Shown in pieces: positions 17,646-26,792 of a stretch of DNA of 64,000 nucleotides; the stretch's first letter is position 1; the number at the start of each line of letters is the position of its first letter. Origin of the DNA: Flavobacteriales bacterium UBA5040 (GTDB taxonomy: Bacteria > Bacteroidota > Bacteroidia > Flavobacteriales > Weeksellaceae); assembly GCA_002415135.1 (NCBI GenBank), contig DIBY01000021.1:1-64000 (forward strand). Direction: 5' to 3'. Both the position numbers and the translations under genes were made by a program. Below the pieces are notes generated by a model. It did not search any database. It saw nothing but the letters and a program-made list of their open reading frames with translations, and was not told where the DNA came from.

Positions 17646-18608
17646 ATGTTCAAACTTTCTCCTCAAAAGCTCGTCAACCTCACGCTCTTGGTTTTTACCA
17701 TTTCTATTGCAGTACAATGTGAAAAAGATAAAGGTCAGCCTCAAGATATTCAAACTAAAAAGAATGATTCTTTAGCGCTTGTTAAAAAAGATTCTTTAAT
17801 TCAGGATTCTATTAAGAGAAACACAATTGTTTATCAGTCTTTTATTTTTCCAAAAAACAAAAGAGATTCGGCGATGGCTGTCTTTAATGACCAGTTTTCA
17901 AAAGAGGAGCAAACTGTAATTTTATCCTTGAACCGTCTCGATTTAAAGAATAAATGGCGTGCAGATACTTTGATGATTCCAGATAAGATCGATGCAACAT
18001 TAATGTCATATTCTCCGTTCCCAAGAACTTTAGACCAACTAAAAGAAGTAAGCAAAATTGTATTTTTCTCCTATCCCATTCAGGCTTATGCTTTGTATGA
18101 AAATGGTACTTTAATTAAATGGGGACCGACCAGTATGGGACACAAAACGGCTCAGACCAAAAGAGGTCTAATGTTTACCAACTGGAAAAAAGAACTTGCG
18201 ATTTCGACCGTAGACAGCGATTGGAAATTGCCATACAATTTTAATGTACATAATACTTTGGGCATCGGTTGGCATCAATATGATTTGCCGGGATATCCAG
18301 CTTCACACTCTTGTTTAAGACTAACCATGGACGATGCAAAATTTTTGTACAAGTGGGCAGATCAGTGGGTTTTAAATAAAGGTGGCGCCACAGTGAAAGC
18401 AAATGGAACTCCCGTAATTGTTTTTGGCGATTATCAATGGGGCGGAAAAAAACCTTGGAAAAATCTGAGTAACGATGCCCAATCAAACAATATTTCTGTG
18501 GAAGAAATGAATGCTGTGATTAAACCTGATCTAGCTAAAATTCTGGACGAGCAGGCAAAAAGAAATACAGTGGTTTCGGCTCAAAATACCACTCAACCTT
18601 CGGCCTGA
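17646..18608 (+). CDS. Lipoprotein L,D-transpeptidase (YkuD domain)
   Basis: A 320-residue envelope lipoprotein. The N-terminal hydrophobic segment ends in a lipobox-like IAVQC. A YkuD domain occupies about residues 135-265 with the histidine HNTLGIGWHQ and the active-site motif PASHSCLRL (catalytic C223 with H221). L,D-transpeptidases form 3-3 peptidoglycan crosslinks or attach proteins to peptidoglycan. The motif is SHSC rather than the classical SHGC, seen in a number of Bacteroidetes homologues. The 3' end overlaps the converging gene at 18593-19132 by 16 bp. Confidence 0.88.
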   Translation: MFKLSPQKLVNLTLLVFTISIAVQCEKDKGQPQDIQTKKNDSLALVKKDSLIQDSIKRNTIVYQSFIFPKNKRDSAMAVFNDQFSKEEQTVILSLNRLDLKNKWRADTLMIPDKIDATLMSYSPFPRTLDQLKEVSKIVFFSYPIQAYALYENGTLIKWGPTSMGHKTAQTKRGLMFTNWKKELAISTVDSDWKLPYNFNVHNTLGIGWHQYDLPGYPASHSCLRLTMDDAKFLYKWADQWVLNKGGATVKANGTPVIVFGDYQWGGKKPWKNLSNDAQSNNISVEEMNAVIKPDLAKILDEQAKRNTVVSAQNTTQPSA

Positions 18609-19132
18609 TAGTTTTCAAACTTACGGATTGATTCCTCCGCAAATTCGCGAAGCTGCTGCATCTGTTTTTTACCTTTCCATTTTCCGAAACGTGCGGCTGT
18701 AAAAGTAAGTGCTAAGCAAACCAGCATAATGATTGAAAAGCTAAATGCCCAGGGGAAATCGTTGCTTTTAATCTGTTTTTCAACATACCAAATCGTGATC
18801 CCGAGCATCCACGAAATTCCGAAAATGAAATTCAGAAACATAAAGAAAGTCCAGACCGCAGCTGACGGACCAAAAATTCCCCGAATAACCGTTTTGTTTT
18901 CTTCTGCGTCGATCTCTGTTCTTAAAGCAAGATTAGGTTTCCAGTAATTATTCTCCGGAGTTTTTACTGTTATTAGCGAAGCTTCATTGTTGATGTTTCC
19001 GCTAAATTCCTGGTCCCGTTCTTTCAGAAAACTTTTTAAATAAACGGTGTATTCTTCCCGAGAGATATCGGTGAATATTTTAAATCGCGGTCTCGAGCGA
19101 ATATGATCGATGGTGGTTTCTTCAATTTGCAT
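18593..19132 (-). CDS. Hypothetical two-helix membrane protein
   Basis: A 179-residue protein that I do not recognise. Residues 1-80 are soluble and charged, two hydrophobic helices lie at about 88-112 and 124-147 (VWTFFMFLNFIFGISWML, AFSFSIIMLVCLALTF), and a basic amphipathic tail follows. Its start overlaps the 3' end of the upstream aspartyl-protease gene by 11 bp on the same strand, indicating translational coupling. Its own 3' end overlaps the L,D-transpeptidase gene tail to tail. Confidence 0.75.
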   Translation of the reverse strand: MQIEETTIDHIRSRPRFKIFTDISREEYTVYLKSFLKERDQEFSGNINNEASLITVKTPENNYWKPNLALRTEIDAEENKTVIRGIFGPSAAVWTFFMFLNFIFGISWMLGITIWYVEKQIKSNDFPWAFSFSIIMLVCLALTFTAARFGKWKGKKQMQQLREFAEESIRKFENYQAEG

Positions 19133-20456
19133 TTTGGTAGGGAATAGGGTCTTGTAAGGTAATGATAAAGTTCAGAATCTGATCTTCACGCTCTACTTGT
19201 ATGAATATTTTTTTACCGTCATCTTCTTTAAAATAATCATTTATTTTCTGCATGCTCATGTCACCAACGGTTTTTTTATCAATCGATATTAGCTGATCAT
19301 TTTTACGAATGCCTGCGACATAACATGGCGAATCTTTCCGGCAGCCTGCCACTGTGAATTTCGGTTTGAGCACAAAATTATATTGAAACTTCTCAGGTGA
19401 TTCTGAAATTGGAGTTCCGTCAAGACCTCTCAGGGTTTTTTTAGTTTCAATAACAACCATATCTTTTTCCCAGGTCATCCCATCTTGCTGAATGTCGAGA
19501 CCGCTGCTATTAAACTGAAAAGGATCGTTATAATTTTGATTCTTTTTTAAGAATAACTTTTTATCAGGATAATTAAAGATGACTGTAAATCGACGCAAAA
19601 TATCACTCCCGATAGAACCTTTCCGATTCGGGACAATTTTTAAATTTTGAATGGAATACTCATCAGGCATCGCAGTGAGCGGCTGTTTAAAATTAAATTT
19701 CCCTAAAGATAAACTATGAATTCTACTTCTCTTTCCAAAAATATCTCCGTTAAAACCACGACCTAAATAATCCTCAATATTTGGGCGGTTGTATTCAAAG
19801 TCCTCAATCACTTTTGGGAACAACCAAACAGCATCACTATTACCTAGATCGACCAGCATTTTGGACGGCACTTTTTTGTCGGTCATTTCCACCTCTGCCA
19901 TGAGGTATGGTTTATTGCCTTCAATGGTCATCGGAAACTCCGTAAATCTTTTTTGTCTTTTATTAACCGTTTTTTCATCATTGTAAACGGTAATTTTTTT
20001 TGTCGTAAAGTTGATTTCAATCGGATGATTTTTGAAGAAATGATAACCAATAATTCCATTCACGGGAATACCTACATGCGAAGAAAAATTAATGCTTTCA
20101 TCTAAAATAATGAAGAGCATATGTTGAGAATCTTTATAATCTTTCCCTATCGAGACAATGTTTTTTTCAGATTTCAAGCCTTCAATATCCATACTTTCGC
20201 CGAGCCCAGAGAATTTTATTTTTTCAACTTCATTAAAGTTAATTTCTTTATTATCTAAACTAAAGAGAATCGTTTCATTCACGCCCGAATCCAATAAAAA
20301 AGTCAAATCAACTCCATTAATATTAAGTGGAATAAAAACCAGGTTATTGATAAGCTTAAACGGGATTACTGCTTTCTTAGGATGAGAAATTTCAAATCCG
20401 TTTTGCGAAAAAGATAAGGTATAAAGGAAAAGAAAGAAAATCTTTAGAAATTTCAT
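19122..20456 (-). CDS. Exported retropepsin-like aspartyl protease with PDZ domain
   Basis: A 444-residue protein with a signal peptide (MKFLKIFFLFLYTLSFSQ). Two aspartyl-protease half-sites are visible: LTFLLDSGVNETI at about 52-64 (DSG in place of DTG) and MLVDLGNSDAVWL at about 201-213. A C-terminal PDZ domain (about 350-435) carries YVAGIRKNDQLISIDKK. The combination is common in Bacteroidetes and is usually annotated as an aspartyl protease family protein of unknown substrate. The second site lacks a DTG/DSG triad, so activity as a single-chain retropepsin is uncertain. It is the first gene of a two-gene operon. Confidence 0.82.
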   Translation of the reverse strand: MKFLKIFFLFLYTLSFSQNGFEISHPKKAVIPFKLINNLVFIPLNINGVDLTFLLDSGVNETILFSLDNKEINFNEVEKIKFSGLGESMDIEGLKSEKNIVSIGKDYKDSQHMLFIILDESINFSSHVGIPVNGIIGYHFFKNHPIEINFTTKKITVYNDEKTVNKRQKRFTEFPMTIEGNKPYLMAEVEMTDKKVPSKMLVDLGNSDAVWLFPKVIEDFEYNRPNIEDYLGRGFNGDIFGKRSRIHSLSLGKFNFKQPLTAMPDEYSIQNLKIVPNRKGSIGSDILRRFTVIFNYPDKKLFLKKNQNYNDPFQFNSSGLDIQQDGMTWEKDMVVIETKKTLRGLDGTPISESPEKFQYNFVLKPKFTVAGCRKDSPCYVAGIRKNDQLISIDKKTVGDMSMQKINDYFKEDDGKKIFIQVEREDQILNFIITLQDPIPYQNAN

Positions 20457-20535
20457 CTAATGAAGATACAAATTCCAACTGAAAGTGAACTTCTTTTTAT
20501 TTGCTTTTTAAATGTTTTTAAGAATTAAAAAATCC

Positions 20536-20543
20536 TAAATTTG
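20536..20543 (+). promoter_or_regulatory. TAnnTTTG -7 box immediately before ppc
   Basis: TAAATTTG ends only 4 bp before the ppc ATG, so the predicted transcript would start at or next to the start codon. Confidence 0.5.
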
Positions 20544-20547
20544 TTAG

Positions 20548-23091
20548 ATGCTACACGAAGAAAAAAAAGAAAAATTCCGCCAGCTGGTCGAGAATAAGTT
20601 CCAGATTTACAACTCTCTTTTCATGAGTTTGCCTTACGATAAAATGTCGAACATCGGCATGCTGCTCCCTTTTTTATATGAGGAAAGTAAAGTGGGTTAT
20701 GAAGCGGGCAAAAGTCCCGAAGAAATTGTAGAATCTTTTTTCAGCAAACATACCGAACTGAAAACAGAAGAGCAGAAAACCGAATTACTTTTTAAAATCA
20801 TTCAGTATATCGAAAGGCAAGTAGTTTTATACGACAGTATTGAAGACGCTGCTTTCCCAAAGTTACATTCTGACAGCGATGCTGGGACCGTTCTTCAACT
20901 TCATGAGCGCGCGCTGCAGGAACATCAATTAGATGCGACCAGAAAAAAGCTGAAAGACTTTGCTATCAAAGTGGTTTTTACCGCCCATCCGACTCAGTTT
21001 TATCCGAATTCTGTACAACGGATTTTGCACGATTTACGTACTGCAATTACCAATGACTCGATTACCGAAATCGACACGCTTTTGCAGCAGTTAGGTAAAA
21101 CACCATTTCTTAATAAAGAAAAACCGTCGCCATTAGACGAAGCATTGAGCATTATTTTTTATCTGCGTTACGTTTATTATGATACCATTGGTGAATTGTA
21201 CAAAAAAGTAAAAAACTCTTTCGAAACGCAAACTTTTACACCTGCACAGGATTTAATTCAAATGGGGTTTTGGCCTGGTGGAGACCGTGATGGAAATCCG
21301 TTTGTTACCGCTGAGATCACGCAAAAGGTTGCTCAGGAACTACATCTATCTATTTTAAAATCTTACTATGCACATTTAAAAAAGATCCGAAGAAGATTGA
21401 GTTTCCGTGGAGTTTCTGAAATCTTAGATGGTTTAAGCGATGATTTGTACGAGGCTATCTTTAAAGAGGAAGTTGATATTTCTTCAGATGAAATTTTAAC
21501 GAAAATAAAGCTTGCAGAAAAAATCCTGATCGAGCAGCACAACGGACTTTTTAAAAATATTTTGGAGGATTTTAAAGATCGCGTAAAAATTTTCGGCACT
21601 CATTTCGCGACTTTGGATATCCGTCAAGACAGTCGGGTTCATCAGCAAATTATCGACGAAATTATCAGTAGATATTCGGATTTAAATATCGGTATGGTTT
21701 CCGATCAGGAAAAATTAGATTGGTTGATAAGCACTGATGTTGTTTTGAATCCAAATGATTTTGAAGGAATTACAAGAGATACTTTACAAAACATTTGTAA
21801 TGTAAAAGAAATACAGCAAAAGAACGGAGAACGTGGCATGCATCGCTATATTATTTCAAATTCAGAAGCAGTTAAAGAAGTAATTAATGTCTTCGCATTA
21901 TTCAGACTTTGCGGTTATCGGGAAGAGGAAATCAATATCGATATTGTACCACTTTTTGAAACTATGGAAGGTTTAGACCGCGCACAAAAGGTGATGAAAC
22001 AGTTGTATGAAATGCCAGTTTATAAAAAACATTTAGACAGAAGAAAATCTGCCCAAACAATTATGCTTGGTTTTTCTGATGGAACAAAAGATGGCGGTTA
22101 TCTTAAAGCGAACTGGGAAATATATGAAACCAAAGAACAGCTCACCAAGGTTTCTGATGAGTACGGAATTAAAGTTATTTTCTTTGACGGTCGTGGTGGA
22201 CCGCCAGCAAGAGGAGGTGGCAAAACGCATGATTTCTACGCTTCTCAAGGGAAAACAATCGCTAATCATCAAATTGAATTAACGGTTCAGGGACAGACAA
22301 TCACGAGTGTTTTCGGAAATAAAGATCAGGCAAAATATAATTTCGAACAGTTGCTGACCGCTGGAATTGAAAACGACGTTTTTAAGAATGCTAAAAAAGA
22401 TCTGACAGAAAAAGAAAGAAAGCTGATTGAAGAACTAGCAGAAATCAGCTATGAAAAGTATTCGGCTTTAAAAGCGCATCCACGATTTGTTCCTTATTTA
22501 CAGGAAATGAGTACGCTCGAATATTATGGGAAAACCAATATCGGCAGTCGTCCAACGAAACGTGGCGCAGGTGGCGAACTCAAATTTGAAGATTTACGCG
22601 CCATTCCGTTTGTAGGTTCCTGGAGTCAACTCAAGCAGAATGTTCCTGGATTCTTCGGGTTCGGATTTGCCTTGCAAGAATTAAAAAGTCAAGATCGATT
22701 TGATGAGGTCAAAAGTTTATACAAAGGTTCTGATTTCTTTAAAACATTGGTCTTAAATTCAATGATGAGCATGAATAAATCTTATTTCCCGCTAACTTCT
22801 TACATGAAGAAAAACGAAAAGTTCGGTGAGTTTTGGATGATCCTTTTTGATGAATATCAGCTTTCAAAATCAATGATGCTCGAACTGACTGGATTCCAAG
22901 AGTTGATGGAAGAAGAACCGCTTTCAAGAATGTCAGTAAAGATTCGGGAAAAAATAGTTTTGCCACTTTTGAGTATACAACAATACGCTTTAATTAAAAT
23001 TCAGAAAGAAGAAGGCAATCGTTCGGCTTACGAAAAACTGGTGATGCGATCACTCTTTGGAAATATCAATGCCAGTCGAAATTCGGCTTAA
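20548..23091 (+). CDS. ppc: Phosphoenolpyruvate carboxylase
   Basis: An 847-residue anaplerotic enzyme that makes oxaloacetate from PEP and bicarbonate. Family motifs are complete: VFTAHPTQF with catalytic H147, GGDRDGNPFV, GFSDGTKDGGY with K514, and the glycine-rich loop FFDGRGGPPARGGGKTH. The C-terminal end reads RNSA in place of the QNTG/RNTG tail usual in proteobacterial and plant enzymes, so the last active-site loop is diverged. The gene is monocistronic, with a strong terminator immediately after. Confidence 0.95.
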   Translation: MLHEEKKEKFRQLVENKFQIYNSLFMSLPYDKMSNIGMLLPFLYEESKVGYEAGKSPEEIVESFFSKHTELKTEEQKTELLFKIIQYIERQVVLYDSIEDAAFPKLHSDSDAGTVLQLHERALQEHQLDATRKKLKDFAIKVVFTAHPTQFYPNSVQRILHDLRTAITNDSITEIDTLLQQLGKTPFLNKEKPSPLDEALSIIFYLRYVYYDTIGELYKKVKNSFETQTFTPAQDLIQMGFWPGGDRDGNPFVTAEITQKVAQELHLSILKSYYAHLKKIRRRLSFRGVSEILDGLSDDLYEAIFKEEVDISSDEILTKIKLAEKILIEQHNGLFKNILEDFKDRVKIFGTHFATLDIRQDSRVHQQIIDEIISRYSDLNIGMVSDQEKLDWLISTDVVLNPNDFEGITRDTLQNICNVKEIQQKNGERGMHRYIISNSEAVKEVINVFALFRLCGYREEEINIDIVPLFETMEGLDRAQKVMKQLYEMPVYKKHLDRRKSAQTIMLGFSDGTKDGGYLKANWEIYETKEQLTKVSDEYGIKVIFFDGRGGPPARGGGKTHDFYASQGKTIANHQIELTVQGQTITSVFGNKDQAKYNFEQLLTAGIENDVFKNAKKDLTEKERKLIEELAEISYEKYSALKAHPRFVPYLQEMSTLEYYGKTNIGSRPTKRGAGGELKFEDLRAIPFVGSWSQLKQNVPGFFGFGFALQELKSQDRFDEVKSLYKGSDFFKTLVLNSMMSMNKSYFPLTSYMKKNEKFGEFWMILFDEYQLSKSMMLELTGFQELMEEEPLSRMSVKIREKIVLPLLSIQQYALIKIQKEEGNRSAYEKLVMRSLFGNINASRNSA

Positions 23092-23094
23092 ACC

Positions 23095-23131
23095 AAAAAA
23101 AAAGACCTTCGGAAAATGAAGGTCTTTTTTA
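23095..23131 (+). terminator. Bidirectional terminator after ppc
   Basis: AAAAAGACCTTC and GAAGGTCTTTTTT form a long stem around seven bases, with A-run and T-run on either side. It can serve ppc and the converging subtilisin gene. Confidence 0.88.
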
Positions 23132-23244
23132 CAGGGTTTTATATTCTTAAATTTAACCATTAAGGTTTTGTTAAGGAGTTAAGAGGATTAAGATTTCCTA
23201 CGGAAATAGAAATATCCAAATAATCTTTTGATGATATAAAATCC

Positions 23245-24849
23245 TTACTCTTTAATTATTTTTTCGATGTACTGGTTTTTATCTGTTTGTACTTTTACAA
23301 AATAAACTCCACTGGACCATCTTTCAATATTATAGATTTTCTCATTTTTCAGTGATTGAACTTTTCGTCCTAAAGTATCATACAATTCTACAGAAACAAT
23401 TTTCTCGTCTGTTTTAATGGTAAAAGTTTTAACAACAGGGTTAGGATAAATTTGTAAAACGGATTTATTTCCAGGATTTGCCGTGGCTAGCGTCGTATTC
23501 CAGGCTTTGCCGAAATTCAAAATTCCGTATCCTTTTTGTGGATCACTGGCTGGATAAAGAGATGCATTTTGACGCAACAAATTGCTGAGCTCATCTACAG
23601 GTTTTGTTGGAGAAGCCTGAATAAGACAGGCAACACCACCAGCGGCAAGTGGTGTGGCAAATGAAGTTCCACTGCTGCTTGTTACCGAATTATTATATCC
23701 CATATAAGTAGAACTTCCTCTCGTACTTCCATCCGGTTTAATGTGTCCAACCGCGTTAGGTCCAAAAGAAGAAAACGAAGAACTTGCTCCAGTTGAAGTC
23801 ACCGCACCAACCGTAAATACTTTTGCATTGTCGGCGGGAGTAATGATGTAATGCCATGTTTTTAAGGCTTCATTTCCCGCAGCTGCCAAAACGAAAATTC
23901 CTTTCTCAGTAGCAATCTGTGCAGTTCTCGCGATAAACGAAGAAGTTCCCGTCATATCAGCATACACCATATTGTATCTGGGATCATCATAATCGTAATA
24001 GCCAAGAGAAGTAGTGATAACATCAACTCCTTTACGGTCTGCTTCTTCGGCAGCTTCAGTCCAGTAAAGCTGTTCTTCCGGGATTTCATTTTCTGCGTCT
24101 TCGGTAGCATATAGATAAAAATCAGCATCGGGCGCGGTCCCTACAAAACTGTTTTCAACGTAAGCGGCAATCGTACCCAAACAGTACGAGCCATGGTTGT
24201 TTAGTGAAGTGCTGTAAATATCAGTGCTTTTATTGATAAAATTATAACCACCTTTAATTTGACCATTATTTCTGATTCTTGCGTAAACTGAACCCGTGTT
24301 TACCCTCGGAAATCCAGTGTCGATTACTGCAATCGTAACTCCAGTTCCAGTAAAACCTGCAATATGCAAAGGACGAAGATTTACCTGATCGATTTGCGCT
24401 AAACCAGATCCGTAATTAAAAGTCGTTTTACCTAAAGTGTTGTTGAACTCTTCAAATTTATTGACCTTTTTACCCATTACTTTTCCACCATCAGGATGTT
24501 TGATAAATCGCTCTACCGAAAGAACATAGGATTGAGTTCGAAGCTCCGCGATTTGGTCAGCAGTTGCATTCACCGCCACACCATTCATCCATTTTGAATA
24601 ATCTTTGACAATATATCCCAAATTGGTGATGTTTTGAATGTAGCTTTGTTCAATCGGTGCATCTTGATCATTCAAAGTGATGCCATATTTTGTTCGTCGA
24701 TCCAACGATTTCTGACTTAATTCAGAAAGTGGATCCGCATAAAACGCTGCTTTATTCGGCTTATCTTTAAAGAAGACAAAAACAAGTTCCGTTTGTGCAC
24801 TGGTGAACGCAAACAGAAAAAGAATAAATAGGGATAGATTTTTTTTCAT
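23245..24849 (-). CDS. S8 subtilisin-like serine protease with type IX secretion sorting domain
   Basis: A 534-residue exported protease with a signal peptide (KKNLSLFILFLFAFTSAQ). A prodomain at about 20-125 precedes the S8 domain. The catalytic triad is D177 (VIDTGFP), H219 (NHGSY) and S396 (SSGTSFATP). A C-terminal Por-secretion domain of about 75 residues (YPNPVVKTF, LYDTLGRKV, WSSGVYFVKV) marks it for the type IX secretion system and surface attachment. An in-frame ATG eight codons upstream exists (24873), but the start at 24849 gives a standard signal peptide. A promoter box lies at 24871-24878. Confidence 0.92.
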   Translation of the reverse strand: MKKNLSLFILFLFAFTSAQTELVFVFFKDKPNKAAFYADPLSELSQKSLDRRTKYGITLNDQDAPIEQSYIQNITNLGYIVKDYSKWMNGVAVNATADQIAELRTQSYVLSVERFIKHPDGGKVMGKKVNKFEEFNNTLGKTTFNYGSGLAQIDQVNLRPLHIAGFTGTGVTIAVIDTGFPRVNTGSVYARIRNNGQIKGGYNFINKSTDIYSTSLNNHGSYCLGTIAAYVENSFVGTAPDADFYLYATEDAENEIPEEQLYWTEAAEEADRKGVDVITTSLGYYDYDDPRYNMVYADMTGTSSFIARTAQIATEKGIFVLAAAGNEALKTWHYIITPADNAKVFTVGAVTSTGASSSFSSFGPNAVGHIKPDGSTRGSSTYMGYNNSVTSSSGTSFATPLAAGGVACLIQASPTKPVDELSNLLRQNASLYPASDPQKGYGILNFGKAWNTTLATANPGNKSVLQIYPNPVVKTFTIKTDEKIVSVELYDTLGRKVQSLKNEKIYNIERWSSGVYFVKVQTDKNQYIEKIIKE

Positions 24850-24870
24850 TTGTAAATTATTAAAGTGTAA

Positions 24871-24878
24871 CAAAAATA
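24871..24878 (-). promoter_or_regulatory. TAnnTTTG -7 box of subtilisin gene
   Basis: Minus-strand TATTTTTG, 21 bp before the ATG at 24849. It overlaps the alternative upstream start codon, supporting 24849 as the start. Confidence 0.5.
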
Positions 24879-25239
24879 AACAATTTGTCTAAAATTGATA
24901 TTATTTTGATTGATCTATTTTTAATTTAATAAACAAATAATTAATCTGAATATATTTTAATAATTTAAATTCCTTATAGAAACGAATAAAATGAGGCCTT
25001 TTAATTATACTTAAAGGATAATGATCAAAACTTTATTCCCTATTTAATATTGTTTAAATTGATAAGAGTTCGACTCAACTTAAAATAAACATTACGCTCT
25101 TTTAATTTTTTAAAAAACTTAATTTTAGTAAATTTGAGGAAATATTTGGTTTATGAAATCGCTATTATCAATTGCTGTCGAAAACAGAGGTGAGAATGGG
25201 TGATTGCGTACGATCAATAAAATCCAATAAAATTTTCAT
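24879..25239. other. Intergenic region between divergent subtilisin and aminotransferase genes
   Basis: About 360 bp of very AT-rich DNA. I see a plus-strand TAAATTTG box at 25129-25136 and an imperfect dyad CCTTTTAAttatacTTAAAGG near 24998-25017. A 16-codon reading frame at 25154 has no support as a gene. Nothing else is evident. Confidence 0.5.
25129..25136 (+). promoter_or_regulatory. TAnnTTTG -7 box upstream of aminotransferase operon
   Basis: TAAATTTG matches the consensus and would give a leader of about 100 nt before the ATG at 25240. Confidence 0.4.
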
Positions 25240-26367
25240 ATGAAAAAGATTCAGATGGTTGACCTTCAAAGTCAATATTATAAAATAAAACCTGATGTTG
25301 ATAATGCAGTGCTGAATGTGATGAACACGGCAGCCTTTATCAACGGTCCTGAAGTTAAATTTTTTCAGTCCGAATTAGAAACTTACCTTGATGTAAAACA
25401 TGTAATTCCTTGTGCAAACGGAACGGATGCTTTGCAAATTGCACTCATGGCTCTGAATTTACAAGAAGGGGATGAGGTGATCACCGCTGATTTCACTTTT
25501 GCAGCGACGGTAGAAGTAATTCATTTATTAAAATTGAAAGCAGTTTTAGTCGACGTAGATTACGACACTTTCACCATGGATATTGAGAAATTGAAAGCTG
25601 CCATCACCTCGAAAACGAAAGCGATCATTCCGGTTCATCTTTTTGGACAATGTTCCAACATGGAAGAAATTCTGAAAATAGCCAAAGAACATGATATTCA
25701 CGTTATTGAAGATAATGCCCAGGCAATTGGCTCAGAATTTACTTTTTCAGACGGAACCGTGAAGAAATCCGGAACGATGGGAATTTTGGGAACGACCTCC
25801 TTTTTTCCTTCTAAAAATTTAGGATGTTACGGTGATGGTGGTGCGATTTTCACCAATGATGATGAACTGGCACATAAAATGCGAGGTATCGTGAATCACG
25901 GAATGTACGAAAGATATTACCACGATGAAGTAGGAGTGAATTCGCGCTTAGACAGTATTCAAGCTACGGTTTTAAGAAAGAAATTAACACTTTTAGATAC
26001 CTACAACGAAGCCAGAAGAAAAGCGGCCGATTATTACGATGAAGCTTTTGCAGATTGCGCAGAAATTCTTACTCCCAAAAGAGCAGATTATTCTTCACAC
26101 GTTTTTCATCAATATACTTTGAGAATTCTCGGCGGAAAAAGAAATGATTTGCAGAAATTCTTAACAGAAAAAGAAGTTCCCGCGATGATCTATTATCCGG
26201 TTGCTTTAAGAAAACAAAAAGCTTATTTCCAGGATAGTAATGATGCTGATTTTGTAAATACCGACAAACTTTTAGAACAAGTTATTTCATTGCCAATGCA
26301 TACCGAATTAGATGATGAGCAGTTGAAATATATTTCGGATGCGGTGTTGGAGTTTATGAATAAGTAA
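25240..26367 (+). CDS. DegT/DnrJ/EryC1/StrS family PLP-dependent sugar aminotransferase
   Basis: A 375-residue fold-type I aminotransferase that typically aminates nucleotide-linked keto-sugars for surface polysaccharide synthesis. Visible landmarks are CANGTDALQIAL, VIEDNAQAIG (the pyridine-nitrogen Asp) and the internal aldimine lysine K192 in FFPSKNLGCYGDGG, followed by GMYERYYHDEVGVNSRLDSIQA. Length is normal. It heads a run with a small membrane protein and galE, which fits a role in nucleotide-sugar metabolism. The exact sugar cannot be stated. Confidence 0.92.
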   Translation: MKKIQMVDLQSQYYKIKPDVDNAVLNVMNTAAFINGPEVKFFQSELETYLDVKHVIPCANGTDALQIALMALNLQEGDEVITADFTFAATVEVIHLLKLKAVLVDVDYDTFTMDIEKLKAAITSKTKAIIPVHLFGQCSNMEEILKIAKEHDIHVIEDNAQAIGSEFTFSDGTVKKSGTMGILGTTSFFPSKNLGCYGDGGAIFTNDDELAHKMRGIVNHGMYERYYHDEVGVNSRLDSIQATVLRKKLTLLDTYNEARRKAADYYDEAFADCAEILTPKRADYSSHVFHQYTLRILGGKRNDLQKFLTEKEVPAMIYYPVALRKQKAYFQDSNDADFVNTDKLLEQVISLPMHTELDDEQLKYISDAVLEFMNK

Positions 26368-26369
26368 TT

Positions 26370-26771
26370 TTGCAAATTAAAGTTTTTCGATATAAATGGC
26401 TATTTTGGCTTGCAGTAATTCTGCACAGTATTAATGTACTTGTATCTTTTTTTGCAATAATGCAATTCAGGAGGGATAAATTTGAAGCAGAAACTTTTTT
26501 GTACAGTCTTTTATTTCTTGCCCTCAATATTTTAATTGTTGTTGCACTATTTGAAAAATATAGAAGAACTATTCTTCTTATAAACCTTACGCTTATTCCT
26601 ATATTTCTATGGTTCTTTCTCATGGTTTTATGGAATATATTACATGATATTTTTTCTATACAAAGTTTTAAGAAATCAATTATTATTGGGCTTTATTTAA
26701 TTTTAATTAACAAATATAAATACAAGAATGTTTATAATGAAATTGATGAAATTGGACAGAATGGAAATTGA
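26370..26771 (+). CDS. Hypothetical membrane protein
   Basis: A 133-residue protein I do not recognise, with about four hydrophobic segments (roughly 10-30, 42-60, 66-88 and 102-112) and a short charged tail. The likely start is a TTG at 26370, 2 bp after the aminotransferase stop. No in-frame ATG occurs before residue 31, and starting there would remove the first helix. The gene is AT-richer than its neighbours. It is transcribed together with the aminotransferase and galE, by spacing. Confidence 0.6.
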   Translation: MQIKVFRYKWLFWLAVILHSINVLVSFFAIMQFRRDKFEAETFLYSLLFLALNILIVVALFEKYRRTILLINLTLIPIFLWFFLMVLWNILHDIFSIQSFKKSIIIGLYLILINKYKYKNVYNEIDEIGQNGN

Positions 26772-26792
26772 AAATCTAAAAAATAAAATTTA

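Noticed and set aside
25154..25204. 16-codon open frame (MKSLLSIAVENRGENG) upstream of the aminotransferase
   Set aside because: It is too short, with no conserved leader-peptide feature and no terminator/antiterminator structure nearby.
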